Below the pieces are notes generated by a model. It worked only from the letters and a program-made list of their open reading frames with translations, made no database searches and was not told the origin of the DNA. From Psychrobacter sp. Choline-02u-9 (GTDB lineage Bacteria; Pseudomonadota; Gammaproteobacteria; Pseudomonadales; Moraxellaceae), in contig NZ_PJBF01000061.1 of assembly GCF_002836505.1 (NCBI RefSeq), positions 1 to 45,898 of the forward strand: a stretch of DNA of 45,898 bases, written 5' to 3'. Of this stretch, positions 17,712 through 30,048 are shown in pieces. Both the position numbers and the translations under genes were made by a program. Numbering within the stretch: position 1 is the first letter of the stretch; the number at the start of each line of letters is the position of its first letter.

Positions 17712-17744
17712 AAAAAAACAGCCCATATAATGGACTGTCTTTTT
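17712..17744 (-). terminator. Terminator of the ATP synthase operon
   Basis: On the minus strand GACAGTCCAT and ATGGGCTGTTTTTTT form an 8-9 bp stem with one mismatch and a run of seven T, 55 bp after the atpC stop. Confidence 0.8.
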
Positions 17745-17798
17745 ATCATTATTTCTAGCGACAACTCTAAATTATTAGCTAGAGCCATCAGTAATAAA

Positions 17799-18215
17799 TT
17801 ACGCGCGGTTTTTGTACTTACGAATAGTCTGTAATTGTCCTACAGACTCTGCAAGTGAGGCCAAAGCCGCATTGGTTTGTAGCGTATCAGACTGGTTAAC
17901 TAACATTTGCTCAGCTTTTTTACGTGCTTCGACGATTTTGCTTTCGTCAAGATTGTGTGCACGCATAGCTGTATCAGCCAATACCGTAACCATCTTAGGC
18001 TGTACTTCTAGTACACCACCTGAGACGTAAATTACTTCTTCTTCACCGTTTGGTGTTTGCACTCGCATTGCACCTGGCTTTAGCAAAGTAATAAGCGGTG
18101 TGTGACCTGGCAATACACCAATCTCGCCTTCGGTACCAGTAGCTATTAACATGCTAATTTCGCCTGAATACAACTCTTCACGAGCACTTACGACGCGACA
18201 TTGTAACGTTGCCAT
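17799..18215 (-). CDS. atpC: F1Fo ATP synthase epsilon subunit
   Basis: A 138-residue epsilon subunit, part of the central rotor stalk and an inhibitor of ATP hydrolysis. The N-terminal beta-sandwich (LQCRVVSAREELYSGEISML, GEIGVLPGHTPLITLLKPG, VIYVSGGVLEVQP) is followed by a two-helix C-terminal domain (ARKKAEQML, ALASLAESVGQLQTIRKYK). Length is normal. Last gene of the atp operon, with a terminator 55 bp downstream; the spacer to atpD is 114 bp. Confidence 0.96.
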   Translation of the reverse strand: MATLQCRVVSAREELYSGEISMLIATGTEGEIGVLPGHTPLITLLKPGAMRVQTPNGEEEVIYVSGGVLEVQPKMVTVLADTAMRAHNLDESKIVEARKKAEQMLVNQSDTLQTNAALASLAESVGQLQTIRKYKNRA

Positions 18216-18329
18216 ACTTAATTCCTTACCATCAAAGCGCGATCAAAAAACAGTAAAACTGCGATGCGTTACTGAAGAGTAGATATAAGGTTTATATTAT
18301 ATCTACTCGTTAGCTTATGCTCATACAAC

Positions 18330-19781
<1,452 letters not shown>

Positions 19782-19801
19782 CTATATATAGGTGTAGTCA
19801 A

Positions 19802-20683
19802 TTATGAAACAGCAGCAGCACCGCCAACGATTTCCGAGATTTCTCGGGTAATCGCCGCTTGACGCAGCTTGTTATAAACCAACTGTAAATCGTTAATAAG
19901 GTCACCAGCATTATCTGTTGCCGCTTTCATCGCAACCATACGTGAAGACTGCTCAGAGGCAATGTTTTCCATTACCGCTTGATAAACAATCGACTCAATA
20001 TAGCGACCAAGCAATTCATCAATTAACGTCTTGATGTCAGGCTCGTAGATATAATCCCAGCTAAGTTCTGTCTGTAGACCACTGTCTTCATCATCAAATG
20101 ACTGCTCTGGTAGAGGAACCAACTGATTAACCGTTGGTTTCTGAGTCATTGCATTGACGAATCGGTTATAGACTACATAAATACGGTCAATATTGCCGTT
20201 ATTATAGTCTTCAAGCATCGCTTGAACCGGTGCATTCAATTGTTCAAACGTTGGTTTATCGCCATAATCGGTCACAGCCGACGTAACTTTACCACCAAAG
20301 TTTTTGAAGAAACTCACACCTTTGGCACCGATGACTGCAAACTCAGCCTGTACAGACTGATCTTGATAATCTTGGATACTTTTAGTTAGGGCTTTGAATA
20401 AGTTAATATTCAAACCACCCGCTAGGCCACGGTCAGAGGTAATGACAATATAGCCAACCTTATTGACTGGACGCGATACCATATACGGATGTTTATAGTC
20501 TGATGAGGCATGCACCAAATGTGAAATAACCCGGCGCATACTATCAGCATACGGGCGACCCACGTCCATGCGCTCTTGCGCACGGCGCATTTTACTTGCC
20601 GCTACCATTTGCATAGCACGAGTAATTTTCTGGGTGCTTTTAATACTGGTGACTTTGGCACGTATCTCTTTTAAGCTTGCCAT
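19802..20683 (-). CDS. atpG: F1Fo ATP synthase gamma subunit
   Basis: The 293-residue rotor shaft. N-terminal helix signature [36 protein letters not shown] and C-terminal helix [38 protein letters not shown] form the coiled coil that turns in the alpha3beta3 head. The central Rossmann-like part ([16 protein letters not shown]) is intact. The 216-bp spacer to atpA is unusually long for this operon and contains a stem-loop (20816-20850). Confidence 0.97.
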   Translation of the reverse strand: MASLKEIRAKVTSIKSTQKITRAMQMVAASKMRRAQERMDVGRPYADSMRRVISHLVHASSDYKHPYMVSRPVNKVGYIVITSDRGLAGGLNINLFKALTKSIQDYQDQSVQAEFAVIGAKGVSFFKNFGGKVTSAVTDYGDKPTFEQLNAPVQAMLEDYNNGNIDRIYVVYNRFVNAMTQKPTVNQLVPLPEQSFDDEDSGLQTELSWDYIYEPDIKTLIDELLGRYIESIVYQAVMENIASEQSSRMVAMKAATDNAGDLINDLQLVYNKLRQAAITREISEIVGGAAAVS

Positions 20684-20815
20684 AATGATTCCAATATAAG
20701 AGGGTTAAAAAGCATTGGCGCATGCGACAATCGTTTGATATACAACATCAGTCCTACAGAATAACATTTTATATCTTGTGGCATTACGCGATCTAATACC
20801 GATAATGGTTAAAAC

Positions 20816-20850
20816 AGTGGCGCAAATATCTGGTCAGACAACGCGCCACT
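20816..20850 (-). repeat. Stem-loop in the atpA-atpG spacer
   Basis: AGTGGCGC (20816-20823) and GCGCCACT (20843-20850) make a perfect 8-bp stem with a loop of 19 nt. On the minus strand it is followed by GTTTTAACC. It could stabilise or attenuate the atp message between alpha and gamma. Part of it recurs at 11775-11806. Confidence 0.55.
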
Positions 20851-20899
20851 TTATCAGCTCTAAGCTACAGTTATAACCAATTCGGCTTAACCCGTTAAA

Positions 20900-22444
20900 T
20901 TAATAACTGTGATTTTGTTTAAAGGTCTCTAGAGATGACTTTAAACGACCTGCGATATCATCATTGTAGTTCGCAGTGTCATCAATCTCACGCATCAATT
21001 CACTTTGCTCATCATGCATATAACGTAGGTACGCTTCTTCGAAAGAACCAATCTTTTCGACAGGTACGTCAGCTAAGAAGCCTTCGTTTGAAGCATAGAT
21101 AACGGCTGCTTGCTCAGAGATTGACATCGGCTGATACTGCTTCTGCTTCATCAATTCAGTCACACGCTCACCATGATCAAGCTGTTCGCGAGTTGCGTCA
21201 TCAAGATCTGATGCGAACTGAGCAAATGCTGCTAGTTCACGATATTGAGCTAGAGCGGTACGAATACCACCAGATAGCTTTTTGATGATCTTAGTCTGAG
21301 CGGCACCACCAACACGAGATACCGAGATACCAGCGTTTACTGCTGGACGAATACCTGAGGCGAATAAGCTAGACTCTAGGAAGATCTGACCATCAGTGAT
21401 CGAAATCACGTTGGTTGGTACGAATGCAGATACGTCACCAGCTTGTGTTTCAATGATTGGTAGAGCGGTTAAAGAACCAGTTTTACCTTTCACTTCACCG
21501 TTAGTGAATTTTTCTACATAATCAGCATTTACACGTGATGCACGCTCAAGTAGGCGTGAATGTAAATAGAATACGTCACCAGGATAAGCTTCACGACCTG
21601 GCGGACGACGTAATAGTAGTGAAATCTGACGATAAGCGACTGCTTGCTTTGATAAGTCATCAAATACAATCAGTGCGTCTTCGCCGCGGTCACGGAAGTA
21701 TTCGCCCATCGTACAACCTGAGTACGGTGCGATATACTGAAGTGCTGCAGGCTCTGATGCTGAAGCAACCACAACAGTGGTGTATTCTAGTGCGCCAGTT
21801 TGCTCAAGCTTACGTACGACGTTAGCGATAGTCGAACGTTTTTGTCCGATAGCCACGTATACACATTTAATGCCTGAAGCTTTCTGTGCGATGATCGCAT
21901 CAATAGCCATCGCTGTTTTACCAGTCTGACGGTCACCAATGATAAGCTCACGCTGACCACGACCGATTGGAATCATGGTATCAACGGCTTTATAACCAGT
22001 CATTACTGGTTGATCTACTGATTGACGGTCGATAACGCCTGGAGCGATCTTTTCGACTTTATCAGTCATCTTGGCATCGATAGGACCTTTGCCATCAATA
22101 GGATTACCCAAAGCATCAACAACACGGCCTAACAGCTCAGGACCTACTGGTACTTCAAGAATACGACCAGTACAATAGGCTTTTTGACCTTCTTGCAGCT
22201 TTAGGTAATCACCAAGTACTACCGCGCCAACAGAATCACGCTCTAAGTTTAGAGCCATTCCGTAGATTTCGCCTTCAAACTCAATCATTTCGCCGTACAT
22301 GGCATCTTCAAGACCATGAATCTGCACGATACCGTCAGATACTTTGACAATCGTGCCTTCATTCTTTGCAGTTGCACCCGCATCAAGGTCTTGAATACGC
22401 TGCTTAATCAGGTTACTGATTTCCGCTGGATTCAATTGTTGCAT
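20900..22444 (-). CDS. atpA: F1Fo ATP synthase alpha subunit
   Basis: The 514-residue non-catalytic nucleotide-binding subunit. Walker [16 protein letters not shown], the [46 protein letters not shown] region, and [37 protein letters not shown] are all present. The N-terminus [17 protein letters not shown] binds delta. Length is standard. The spacer to atpH is 93 bp. Confidence 0.98.
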   Translation of the reverse strand: MQQLNPAEISNLIKQRIQDLDAGATAKNEGTIVKVSDGIVQIHGLEDAMYGEMIEFEGEIYGMALNLERDSVGAVVLGDYLKLQEGQKAYCTGRILEVPVGPELLGRVVDALGNPIDGKGPIDAKMTDKVEKIAPGVIDRQSVDQPVMTGYKAVDTMIPIGRGQRELIIGDRQTGKTAMAIDAIIAQKASGIKCVYVAIGQKRSTIANVVRKLEQTGALEYTTVVVASASEPAALQYIAPYSGCTMGEYFRDRGEDALIVFDDLSKQAVAYRQISLLLRRPPGREAYPGDVFYLHSRLLERASRVNADYVEKFTNGEVKGKTGSLTALPIIETQAGDVSAFVPTNVISITDGQIFLESSLFASGIRPAVNAGISVSRVGGAAQTKIIKKLSGGIRTALAQYRELAAFAQFASDLDDATREQLDHGERVTELMKQKQYQPMSISEQAAVIYASNEGFLADVPVEKIGSFEEAYLRYMHDEQSELMREIDDTANYNDDIAGRLKSSLETFKQNHSY

Positions 22445-22537
22445 TGCCTTGTTTCCTTTAATTTATGATAACCCGCCCACTGACTTAATTGCTCTTATAA
22501 TCATACAGTCAATATTTGACTGTATTGATGATTGGCA

Positions 22538-23161
22538 TTAGGCAGTTAGCTGTGTTTTTAACTGTTGTAACTTGCCGCGCATCGAATCATCAATGACTTT
22601 GTCACCGACTTTGATTGTAGCGCCTGCCAATAGACTTGGATCAACTGATTCGTGAATCACTACACTAGCATTTAGCGAGGCAGCAAGACGCGTTTGTAGC
22701 GTTTGACGCTGTTCATCAGTCAATGGGTAGGCAGAGGTCACATATGCGTCAAGCTGCTTTAAGCTTATTGCCTTGTGACGGCGATAATGCTCATAAACTT
22801 CAGGAAGCAGCGCCAGACGCTCTTGTTCTGATAACTGTTTAACGAAGTTACTAAGTGCTACTGATACTTTTGGATAGCTTACGTTACTGTCAAGGCTAGT
22901 CCCTTGAGCTTCGCTTAATAACTGCTTAAAAGCAGAATCATTAGCGCTAGCTACTTGCGTATCATAAAGATCGACCAAAGCAGCTGACTTATGCTCAGCA
23001 GAAACAGCTGGATTGTCTAGCCAAGTACTGAACGACTTGTCATTGACAACAGTGCTAGCAACAAGTAAGAAGTTTTCCCACTCGTTGACTGCGCCGTTTT
23101 CGTTGGCATAGTCAAACGCGGCTTTAGCGTACGGTCGTGCTAAGGTTGATAAGTCAGCCAT
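22538..23161 (-). CDS. atpH: F1Fo ATP synthase delta subunit
   Basis: The 207-residue delta (OSCP) subunit, linking the F1 head to the b-subunit stator. Signatures: [17 protein letters not shown] at the N-terminus and the C-terminal strand-rich domain with [32 protein letters not shown]. About 30 residues longer than E. coli (177). Spacing to atpF is 13 bp. Confidence 0.96.
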   Translation of the reverse strand: MADLSTLARPYAKAAFDYANENGAVNEWENFLLVASTVVNDKSFSTWLDNPAVSAEHKSAALVDLYDTQVASANDSAFKQLLSEAQGTSLDSNVSYPKVSVALSNFVKQLSEQERLALLPEVYEHYRRHKAISLKQLDAYVTSAYPLTDEQRQTLQTRLAASLNASVVIHESVDPSLLAGATIKVGDKVIDDSMRGKLQQLKTQLTA

Positions 23162-23174
23162 TATATCCTCACAA

Positions 23175-23645
23175 TTACAGCTTCGCCGCCAGTTGGTCTA
23201 ACATACTGGCATGTTTTTGCACATCGACTTTGTCTTGCAAAATCTTCTCTGCACCAAGTACAGCCAGTTCAGCAACTTGGGCACGCAATGATTCACGCGC
23301 TTGATTGATTTCTTGATCGATAGATGCTTGCGCTTGTTGACGAATGCGCTCGCCTTCCGCTTGGGCTTGCGATTTTGCATCTTCGACGAGCTGATTGGCA
23401 CTCTTGTTCGCTTGCTCGATTAGAGCGGCAGCCTTGGTCTTTGCAAGATCAAGTTCCTGCTGGACATTTTGCTCCGCGGTCGCCAAATCTGCTTTTGCTT
23501 TTTCTGCGGCATTCAGACCTTCAGCAATTTTACGCTGACGCTCATTGATGGCACCGATAAGTGGTGGCCACACGAATTTCATGCAAAAAATCACAAATAT
23601 TGCAAAAGCAATGGCTTGACCGACGAGGGTAAAATTGATATTCAC
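23175..23645 (-). CDS. atpF: F1Fo ATP synthase b subunit
   Basis: The 156-residue peripheral stalk. An N-terminal membrane helix ([26 protein letters not shown]) is followed by a long charged helix ([20 protein letters not shown] and on to the C-terminus) that dimerises. Length equals E. coli (156). It lies between atpE (117-bp spacer) and atpH. Confidence 0.97.
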   Translation of the reverse strand: MNINFTLVGQAIAFAIFVIFCMKFVWPPLIGAINERQRKIAEGLNAAEKAKADLATAEQNVQQELDLAKTKAAALIEQANKSANQLVEDAKSQAQAEGERIRQQAQASIDQEINQARESLRAQVAELAVLGAEKILQDKVDVQKHASMLDQLAAKL

Positions 23646-23762
23646 GTGATCACCTCTTTGTTAATGAAAAATCAGTTTCATTGATCATGTTTGGTAGTCA
23701 AATCTTGACTATATTTGATAGAAAGTCTCCGAATACCAAACATTTACAACTGAGCTTTCGGA

Positions 23763-24029
<267 letters not shown>

Positions 24030-24044
24030 CTATTGAATGTCTAA

Positions 24045-24923
<879 letters not shown>

Positions 24924-25083
24924 TTATTAATCAACGATTTAATCAACTACCAAAAATATGGTTGTCATCTGATGAGGTGTAGTATTTATATCTATCTTGC
25001 TATTAAACAAATAAATAAACCGTACTAAATCACTCATGTAACCAACAACATCCAACCCATAGTTCTATTACTAATATGCAATA

Positions 25084-25116
25084 TTTGATAGCGTGAGATA
25101 AATTTTAGCTATCAAA
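25084..25116. repeat. Perfect 9-bp stem-loop upstream of atpB
   Basis: TTTGATAGC and GCTATCAAA pair perfectly around a 15-nt AT-rich loop. It abuts the terminator at 25114-25148 and is oriented towards atpB. It could be an operator or a 5'-end stabiliser. Confidence 0.5.
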
Positions 25117-25148
25117 AAAGGGCTTATGATAACTCAGTAATAGCCCTT
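25114..25148 (-). terminator. Intrinsic terminator between atpI and atpB
   Basis: On the minus strand AAGGGCTATTACTG begins a stem that closes at CATAAGCCCTTTTTT, giving AGGGCT/AGCCCT plus three A-T pairs and a six-T run. Confidence 0.75.
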
Positions 25149-25587
25149 GCATTTTTATACGCAAAATTATTATATATGTGCTTGCTCACTGACCGTTTTT
25201 TACGATCGGCACTTAATGTAGCGCTTATAAGCAAAATATTTAGCCGCCTATATTAATGCAGCGTTGTATTCGTGTAAAGTCAATTGTGATTTTTTTATCC
25301 ACTGTATGAATAAGTTAGCCACCAGTTTTACTTGCTAATATAGCTACTAACCATAATCAGATATCAGTAATCTAATTATCAGCAATACAGATAGTTGAGT
25401 AACCCCTACCCTCTCACTGCATACTACGTCTAACATTGAGACTCATAGTGCGGTCTTTATAATCACTGGTGCTATCCTAAGACAGCGTTGTGCTTCGACT
25501 TTTCGAACTAGTCATAGAGAAGCTGGACGGCAGGGTGACTTGCCAGTACTATTAATAAACCATCTGTTTAGCGATCATTTATTAGCG

Positions 25588-25986
25588 CTAGCGTATATGC
25601 CACAACATCCAACTGTGACTAATTTGCATTACCATAAAACCGATAAACAGCGCTGGCGCAGATAGGGGTTGTACGGTAATAAAAATTAGTGCAAAACCAA
25701 ACACGGTCAATAACCATTTTGACATTTGACCCCGATATAGCTGGCTAACGATGCGTTGGCGCGCGCGATATCCGGTATACCAAAAAATAAAAAACGCAAA
25801 TACTGCTTGAGTGATAAAACTTAGTAGCGCACCAATTGCAGCGCTTTTTGCTATCGTAAGCTCACTATGTAGCCAAATAGTATCCACTATCCAAGCAATA
25901 ATAATAAGGATAAATAGTATCCATGCTTGTCGTTTAATATAGATGCCAATCTTGTCTTTTTGCGTGCGTTTGGCAGGCTTGGTCAT
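25588..25986 (-). CDS. atpI: ATP synthase assembly protein AtpI
   Basis: A 132-residue membrane protein with four hydrophobic segments (WILFILIIIAWIVDTIWL, AAIGALLSFITQAVFAFFIFW, WLLTVFGFALIFITV, ALFIGFMVMQISHSW). It resembles the ATP synthase I family, which assists c-ring assembly. The ATG at 25986 is chosen because AGGA lies 7 nt upstream; a frame from 26028 adds 14 residues without support. It is placed as usual ahead of atpB, but a 676-bp spacer and a terminator intervene, so it is probably expressed separately. Confidence 0.85.
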   Translation of the reverse strand: MTKPAKRTQKDKIGIYIKRQAWILFILIIIAWIVDTIWLHSELTIAKSAAIGALLSFITQAVFAFFIFWYTGYRARQRIVSQLYRGQMSKWLLTVFGFALIFITVQPLSAPALFIGFMVMQISHSWMLWHIR

Positions 25987-26263
25987 CGGTATTCCTATAG
26001 CCCTTACAGCATTGGGACAATATATCATACTTATGATAATTTTATCCGTGAATGACTTACTCTACAGGCATTACCTTTCGGCCAAAATAAAACGCTACTT
26101 ATTATAGGTAGAGCGTAACTATTAAGCAAGTAAAATATGACTTTTATCAGTCACCTAACGCATCTTGCTAAGATTATTATATTATTTAGTCTGTAATAAA
26201 TGCTCGAAGCGAAGCTGTACAACCAACTCAAATAATCCTAGCAAAGTACTGTTTTTGGCTACA

Positions 26264-27157
26264 TTACGAGATACATTGATATATCTGTTTGGCCATATTC
26301 TGCCAACCACTGATAAAGTCATCGCTACTACTCATATCTTCTGGCTGTACCGTATTCTTCACTGGTTGTAACTTCGCAAGTAAGCCTTTTGCTGGCTCAC
26401 TTGGACTGACTAAACACATTTGCTTAGCTGGGCGTTGCTCGTTTAACCAACGTAGTTGGCTTGCTTTGGGTGATAGATGATGATCTACGCTAAGGCTACC
26501 GACGAGCGTTAAGTGTAAGCTGTCTTCGATATATTGATAAGCATCATGATAAGCCCAATAAGGTCGTGTTTTTGAGGTACTTTGAGTAGAGCTTTGCTCA
26601 AATGCAGTAACTTCTTTGTCTAGTTGCTGTGCAAATTTTTTCGCGTTGGCTTGGTATAGGTCTTTATATTGCGGATTGGCATGGCTATGAATCACAGCCA
26701 ATGCACGGGTAATGGCTTTGGCATTTTCAGGGTCTAACCAAATATGTGGATCTAGTGTACCCGCGATAGCGTCGCCCTTTACATCACGTAATGGATGACG
26801 ATTGAATGCATCAAACTCAAATAAAGCAATGGCATTTGGGGCTGTTTTTAGACTTGCTGCTACATTGTTTTCTAGCGGCTCACCAAACCATACCACAAAC
26901 TTACTTTCTTTGATTGCCTTGATATCACCAGGGCTAATACTACCATGATGTCCTACCTCCCCCGCTTGCAATAGTCGATTGGCTGATGGCGCGCCTTCTG
27001 TTACTGCTTCACTTAACAAGAATAGCGGATAATTACTAACACTGACCGTTGCAGCTTGTGCACTCAGTGTGAAAGACCCTAGGACTATCAATCCTGTCAT
27101 TAGCAAGCGCTGTAATGTGATAAGCGAACGTACGGAGTAAGTAAAAACAGCGTTCAT
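26264..27157 (-). CDS. znuA: Zinc ABC transporter, periplasmic binding protein
   Basis: A 297-residue cluster-9 metal-binding protein that captures Zn2+ for ZnuBC. The start at 27157 gives a 35-residue signal peptide ending SAQA; an upstream frame from 27226 would mask it. Likely ligands are the His in VGHHGSI, DPHIWLDP and SVDHHLSPK, plus a C-terminal Asp (SSSDDF). The His/Asp-rich loop of E. coli ZnuA is absent or very short, which is a family variant. It is divergent from zur, with a perfect Zur-type palindrome between them, so it is probably repressed when zinc is ample. Confidence 0.92.
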   Translation of the reverse strand: MNAVFTYSVRSLITLQRLLMTGLIVLGSFTLSAQAATVSVSNYPLFLLSEAVTEGAPSANRLLQAGEVGHHGSISPGDIKAIKESKFVVWFGEPLENNVAASLKTAPNAIALFEFDAFNRHPLRDVKGDAIAGTLDPHIWLDPENAKAITRALAVIHSHANPQYKDLYQANAKKFAQQLDKEVTAFEQSSTQSTSKTRPYWAYHDAYQYIEDSLHLTLVGSLSVDHHLSPKASQLRWLNEQRPAKQMCLVSPSEPAKGLLAKLQPVKNTVQPEDMSSSDDFISGWQNMAKQIYQCIS

Positions 27158-27290
27158 AGTAAGCTCTTGTATTGTTAGATAGCATTGTTGGATAACGAAC
27201 GTATAAGTCATAGTGTCCTGCCCCACTCCTGTAAAAAGGGTAGATATACAAGACTACTATAAGACAATTCACTCAGTTATTATTTTAGTA

Positions 27291-27305
27291 TGTTATACTA
27301 TAACA
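27291..27305. promoter_or_regulatory. Zur operator between znuA and zur
   Basis: TGTTATACTATAACA is a perfect 15-bp palindrome. It matches the known gamma-proteobacterial Zur box core (TGTTATANTATAACA, recalled). It sits in the 210-bp divergent spacer, placed to control both znuA and zur-znuCB. Confidence 0.88.
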
Positions 27306-27367
27306 ATAAAAAACGCTATCATAAAAAACGTCATGCGATTACCATGCTATTTTTAGGAGCTTGTACC

Positions 27368-27946
27368 ATGTCTATTACTTCATCGATCTGCGAACATTTG
27401 CATGATGTGCAAGATCTGACTCCGCATGATGTTCATGAACGCTTAGCAGCAGCTAAAGAGCATTGCCGTGTAAATGGCGCGCGATTTACGCCTTTGCGTC
27501 AGCAGATATATCAATTGGTCTTGGAGGCAGATCAGCCCGTCGGCGCTTATGACCTAATCACTCAGTTGCAGCAAATGCGACTGTCTATACCTAATGATAG
27601 TAATATTCAAAAAGTAGCGAGCCCACCAACACTTTCGGTAGACACTAAGACAACCAAAAAACGAGCGCCGAAAAATGTCGCGCCACCGACGGTTTATCGC
27701 AGTTTAGAATTTTTGCTAAGTGAAGGATTAATTCATCAATTAACGTCTATCAATGCTTATGTTCCTTGCTGTCACCCGCGCGCCCAGCATACAGCCGCCT
27801 TCTTGATCTGCGATCAGTGTCAACGCGTGCAAGAATGCAGCAGTCTGCCCGTTCAGGAAATGATGAGCTTTGCCGAGCAAGATGTGGGGTTTGTGGTTGA
27901 GCGTAGTGTCATTGAGCTTAGCGGTCGTTGCCAAGCTTGCCAGTAA
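27368..27946 (+). CDS. zur: Zinc uptake regulator, Fur family
   Basis: A 192-residue Zn-responsive repressor. The start at 27368 is supported by AGGAG 8 nt upstream; an ATG at 27290 lies within the Zur operator and is not a start. The winged helix (NGARFTPLRQQIYQLVLEAD, APPTVYRSLEFLLSEGLIHQL) is split by a Lys/Pro/Thr-rich insertion of about 35 residues absent from E. coli Zur (171). Metal sites: CCHPRAQHTAAFLICDQCQRVQEC and the C-terminal CQAC. First gene of zur-znuC-znuB; autoregulation is likely from the operator. Confidence 0.93.
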   Translation: MSITSSICEHLHDVQDLTPHDVHERLAAAKEHCRVNGARFTPLRQQIYQLVLEADQPVGAYDLITQLQQMRLSIPNDSNIQKVASPPTLSVDTKTTKKRAPKNVAPPTVYRSLEFLLSEGLIHQLTSINAYVPCCHPRAQHTAAFLICDQCQRVQECSSLPVQEMMSFAEQDVGFVVERSVIELSGRCQACQ

Positions 27947-28009
27947 AATTAAAGCTACTGTGGTTTTTGTGAATGTTTTAAGCATGATTCGTCGATTGTC
28001 TATTTACCT

Positions 28010-28822
28010 ATGCGTTGTCATATTATGAATACCTCTACCCTACCTTCTAATCAGTCGAATACTGCTGTTGCGAATAGCAGTACTGTGAGTAATGCTGACA
28101 AATTATTGAGCTTAACCAATATCAGTTATCATATCGGGCCTCAACGCCTGCTCTCTCACATAGATATCGACATTGCTGTTAATGAAACGGTCAGCCTTAT
28201 CGGTCCCAATGGCGCTGGTAAGTCAACGCTAGTCAAACTTATCTTAGGTTTGATTGAGTCAACTGATGGCTCTATGACAGCACATCATCCGCTACAGCTT
28301 GGCTACGTACCGCAGCGATTTGCTGTGCCACCGATATTGCCGCTACGTGTCTGCGACTTGTTGGGGCAAGCAGATAAGAAACGTTTAACCCCTGAGCAGC
28401 GGCAGTTTATCTTTGATAACTTATCATTAACCCATCTACTGTCACGGCAGATGTTGCATTTATCAGGTGGTGAGACGCAGCGCGTACTATTGGCCAGAGC
28501 GCTACTAGACAAACCCAACTTGCTTATTTTAGACGAGCCGATGCAGGGTCTCGATCCCGATACTGAAGTTTGGCTATATCAGTTCATTGATGAGCTGCCT
28601 GATTTCTTACGTTGCGCCATGCTGGTGGTGTCTCACGATTTGCATTGGGTCATGAAAGGCAGCCGCCGCGTCATTTGTTTGAATAAGCATATTTGCTGTG
28701 AAGGACAACCAAGCGAGCTGGCCATTAGTACTGAGTTTCAAAAGCTATTTGGTCATCATTATGAGCAGCCATACGTGCATCAGCCCCATGCCTGTGAACA
28801 CCATGCACCAAGCAAGCTATAG
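28010..28822 (+). CDS. znuC: Zinc ABC transporter, ATP-binding protein
   Basis: A 270-residue ABC ATPase powering ZnuAB. Walker A GPNGAGKSTLVKLILG, Q-loop YVPQRF, signature LSGGETQRVLLARALLDKP, Walker B LLILDEPMQGLD and switch His VVSHDLHWV are intact. The C-terminal tail is His-rich (FGHHYEQPYVHQPHACEHH), as in E. coli ZnuC. Start is uncertain: ATG 28010 or ATG 28025, neither with a clear RBS. It is 63 bp after zur and 113 bp before znuB. Confidence 0.95.
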   Translation: MRCHIMNTSTLPSNQSNTAVANSSTVSNADKLLSLTNISYHIGPQRLLSHIDIDIAVNETVSLIGPNGAGKSTLVKLILGLIESTDGSMTAHHPLQLGYVPQRFAVPPILPLRVCDLLGQADKKRLTPEQRQFIFDNLSLTHLLSRQMLHLSGGETQRVLLARALLDKPNLLILDEPMQGLDPDTEVWLYQFIDELPDFLRCAMLVVSHDLHWVMKGSRRVICLNKHICCEGQPSELAISTEFQKLFGHHYEQPYVHQPHACEHHAPSKL

Positions 28823-28935
28823 CGTCAGTAATCAAGGCTCAAAATCGCCAAAATCCAGCTCATTAAAGCCAAAACTATTAAACATATAAATAATACGGCT
28901 TTACTCTTTTATAAAAAATTTTACGGACATTCATT

Positions 28936-29739
28936 ATGACTGCTTGGTTAGCCATCATTGCGCCTGCTTGGATCGCTGGCAGTATATTAGCGTTATTATC
29001 AGCGCCGTTAGGTTGCTTGGTATTGTGGCGGCGCATGGCGTTTTTCGCCGATGCCTTAGCTCATGGCACGTTGCTAGGTGTGGCTTTGGCTGTGTGGTGG
29101 CAATTACCAATGGGTATCGGCATTGCATTAGTCAGTGTCATGGTCGTACTGGGGCTGGTCTTGATTGATGATGAGCGTCTGCCAGTGGATGCTGTACTGG
29201 CAGTCGTTTCGGTATCGCTCTTATGCCTAGGCTTGCTGGCTTTGACCCAATTGACTGACCAACAGGCCAATGTGCTCGGGTTTTTATTCGGCAACTTGCT
29301 AGATCTTGATTGGGCAGATTTGCCTTTGCTTGCTGGTAGCGTATTAGCTGGCTTGGGACTGCTTATTTACATTTGGCCTGCGCAAATCAAGCTGGCAACG
29401 CATGAAGCATTGGCACGTATTCAAGGTATCAACCCAACGCGGCAACGGCTGTTTTTTATGGGTGTACTGGCAGGGTTTTGTGCGATTGCACTACAAGCGG
29501 TTGGCAGTCTATTAATCAGCGGATTATTAGTGCTACCTGCACTGACCGCACGTCTATGGTCGGCATCGCCAAAACAAATGGTGATTATAGCGTTGATAAT
29601 CGCTCAACTGGGTGTGACACTTGGTGTGTGGGGTAGTATTTGGTTAGACATTCAAACAGGTCTTTCTATCGTCTTGATATTAGCTGCTTTATTTTTTACT
29701 GCACTCATTTTTTCGAAGTTAATAAAGATAAAACTTTAG
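28936..29739 (+). CDS. znuB: Zinc ABC transporter, membrane permease
   Basis: A 267-residue ABC-3 family permease with about eight membrane helices. Typical segments: APLGCLVLWRRMAFFADALAHGTLLGVAL, FGNLLDLDWADLPLL, and AIALQAVGSLLISGLLVLPALTARLWS, which contacts ZnuC. Last gene of zur-znuC-znuB. No clear terminator is seen in the 309-bp spacer that follows. Confidence 0.96.
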   Translation: MTAWLAIIAPAWIAGSILALLSAPLGCLVLWRRMAFFADALAHGTLLGVALAVWWQLPMGIGIALVSVMVVLGLVLIDDERLPVDAVLAVVSVSLLCLGLLALTQLTDQQANVLGFLFGNLLDLDWADLPLLAGSVLAGLGLLIYIWPAQIKLATHEALARIQGINPTRQRLFFMGVLAGFCAIALQAVGSLLISGLLVLPALTARLWSASPKQMVIIALIIAQLGVTLGVWGSIWLDIQTGLSIVLILAALFFTALIFSKLIKIKL

Positions 29740-30048
29740 TTAGCGTCGCTGTAAATACGTTATAATAAATAAAATATGACTGTTTTTCGCTATCTTTTTG
29801 TTCGACTTTATTTTATTAATATAATGAATACTTTAGTTCAATATTACTATAAGTTGGCTCTAACTTTGATATTACTAGTTAATAGTATAAATATCGTTGA
29901 TTAGAGTCAAAGTAAGTTCAAAGCAAACGCTGTGCTCTTTTATAGTAGATTGATGATAATTATAAATACCCAGTGAAAAATAGTAGCTCATTTATCCATA
30001 CTCGCGCTAACAATACTTATTGTTGTGACTCGATAAGGGACTGAACCA
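29740..30048. other. 309-bp AT-rich spacer
   Basis: No ORF, hairpin or repeat that I can support. It must hold the promoter of the phosphodiesterase gene at 30049, but no clean -35/-10 pair stands out. Confidence 0.4.

Noticed and set aside
27290..27367. Upstream ATG for zur
   Set aside because: It lies within the Zur operator palindrome and has no RBS; ATG 27368 has AGGAG.
29061..29294. Minus-strand frame within znuB
   Set aside because: Shadow of a conserved permease; no RBS or recognisable product.
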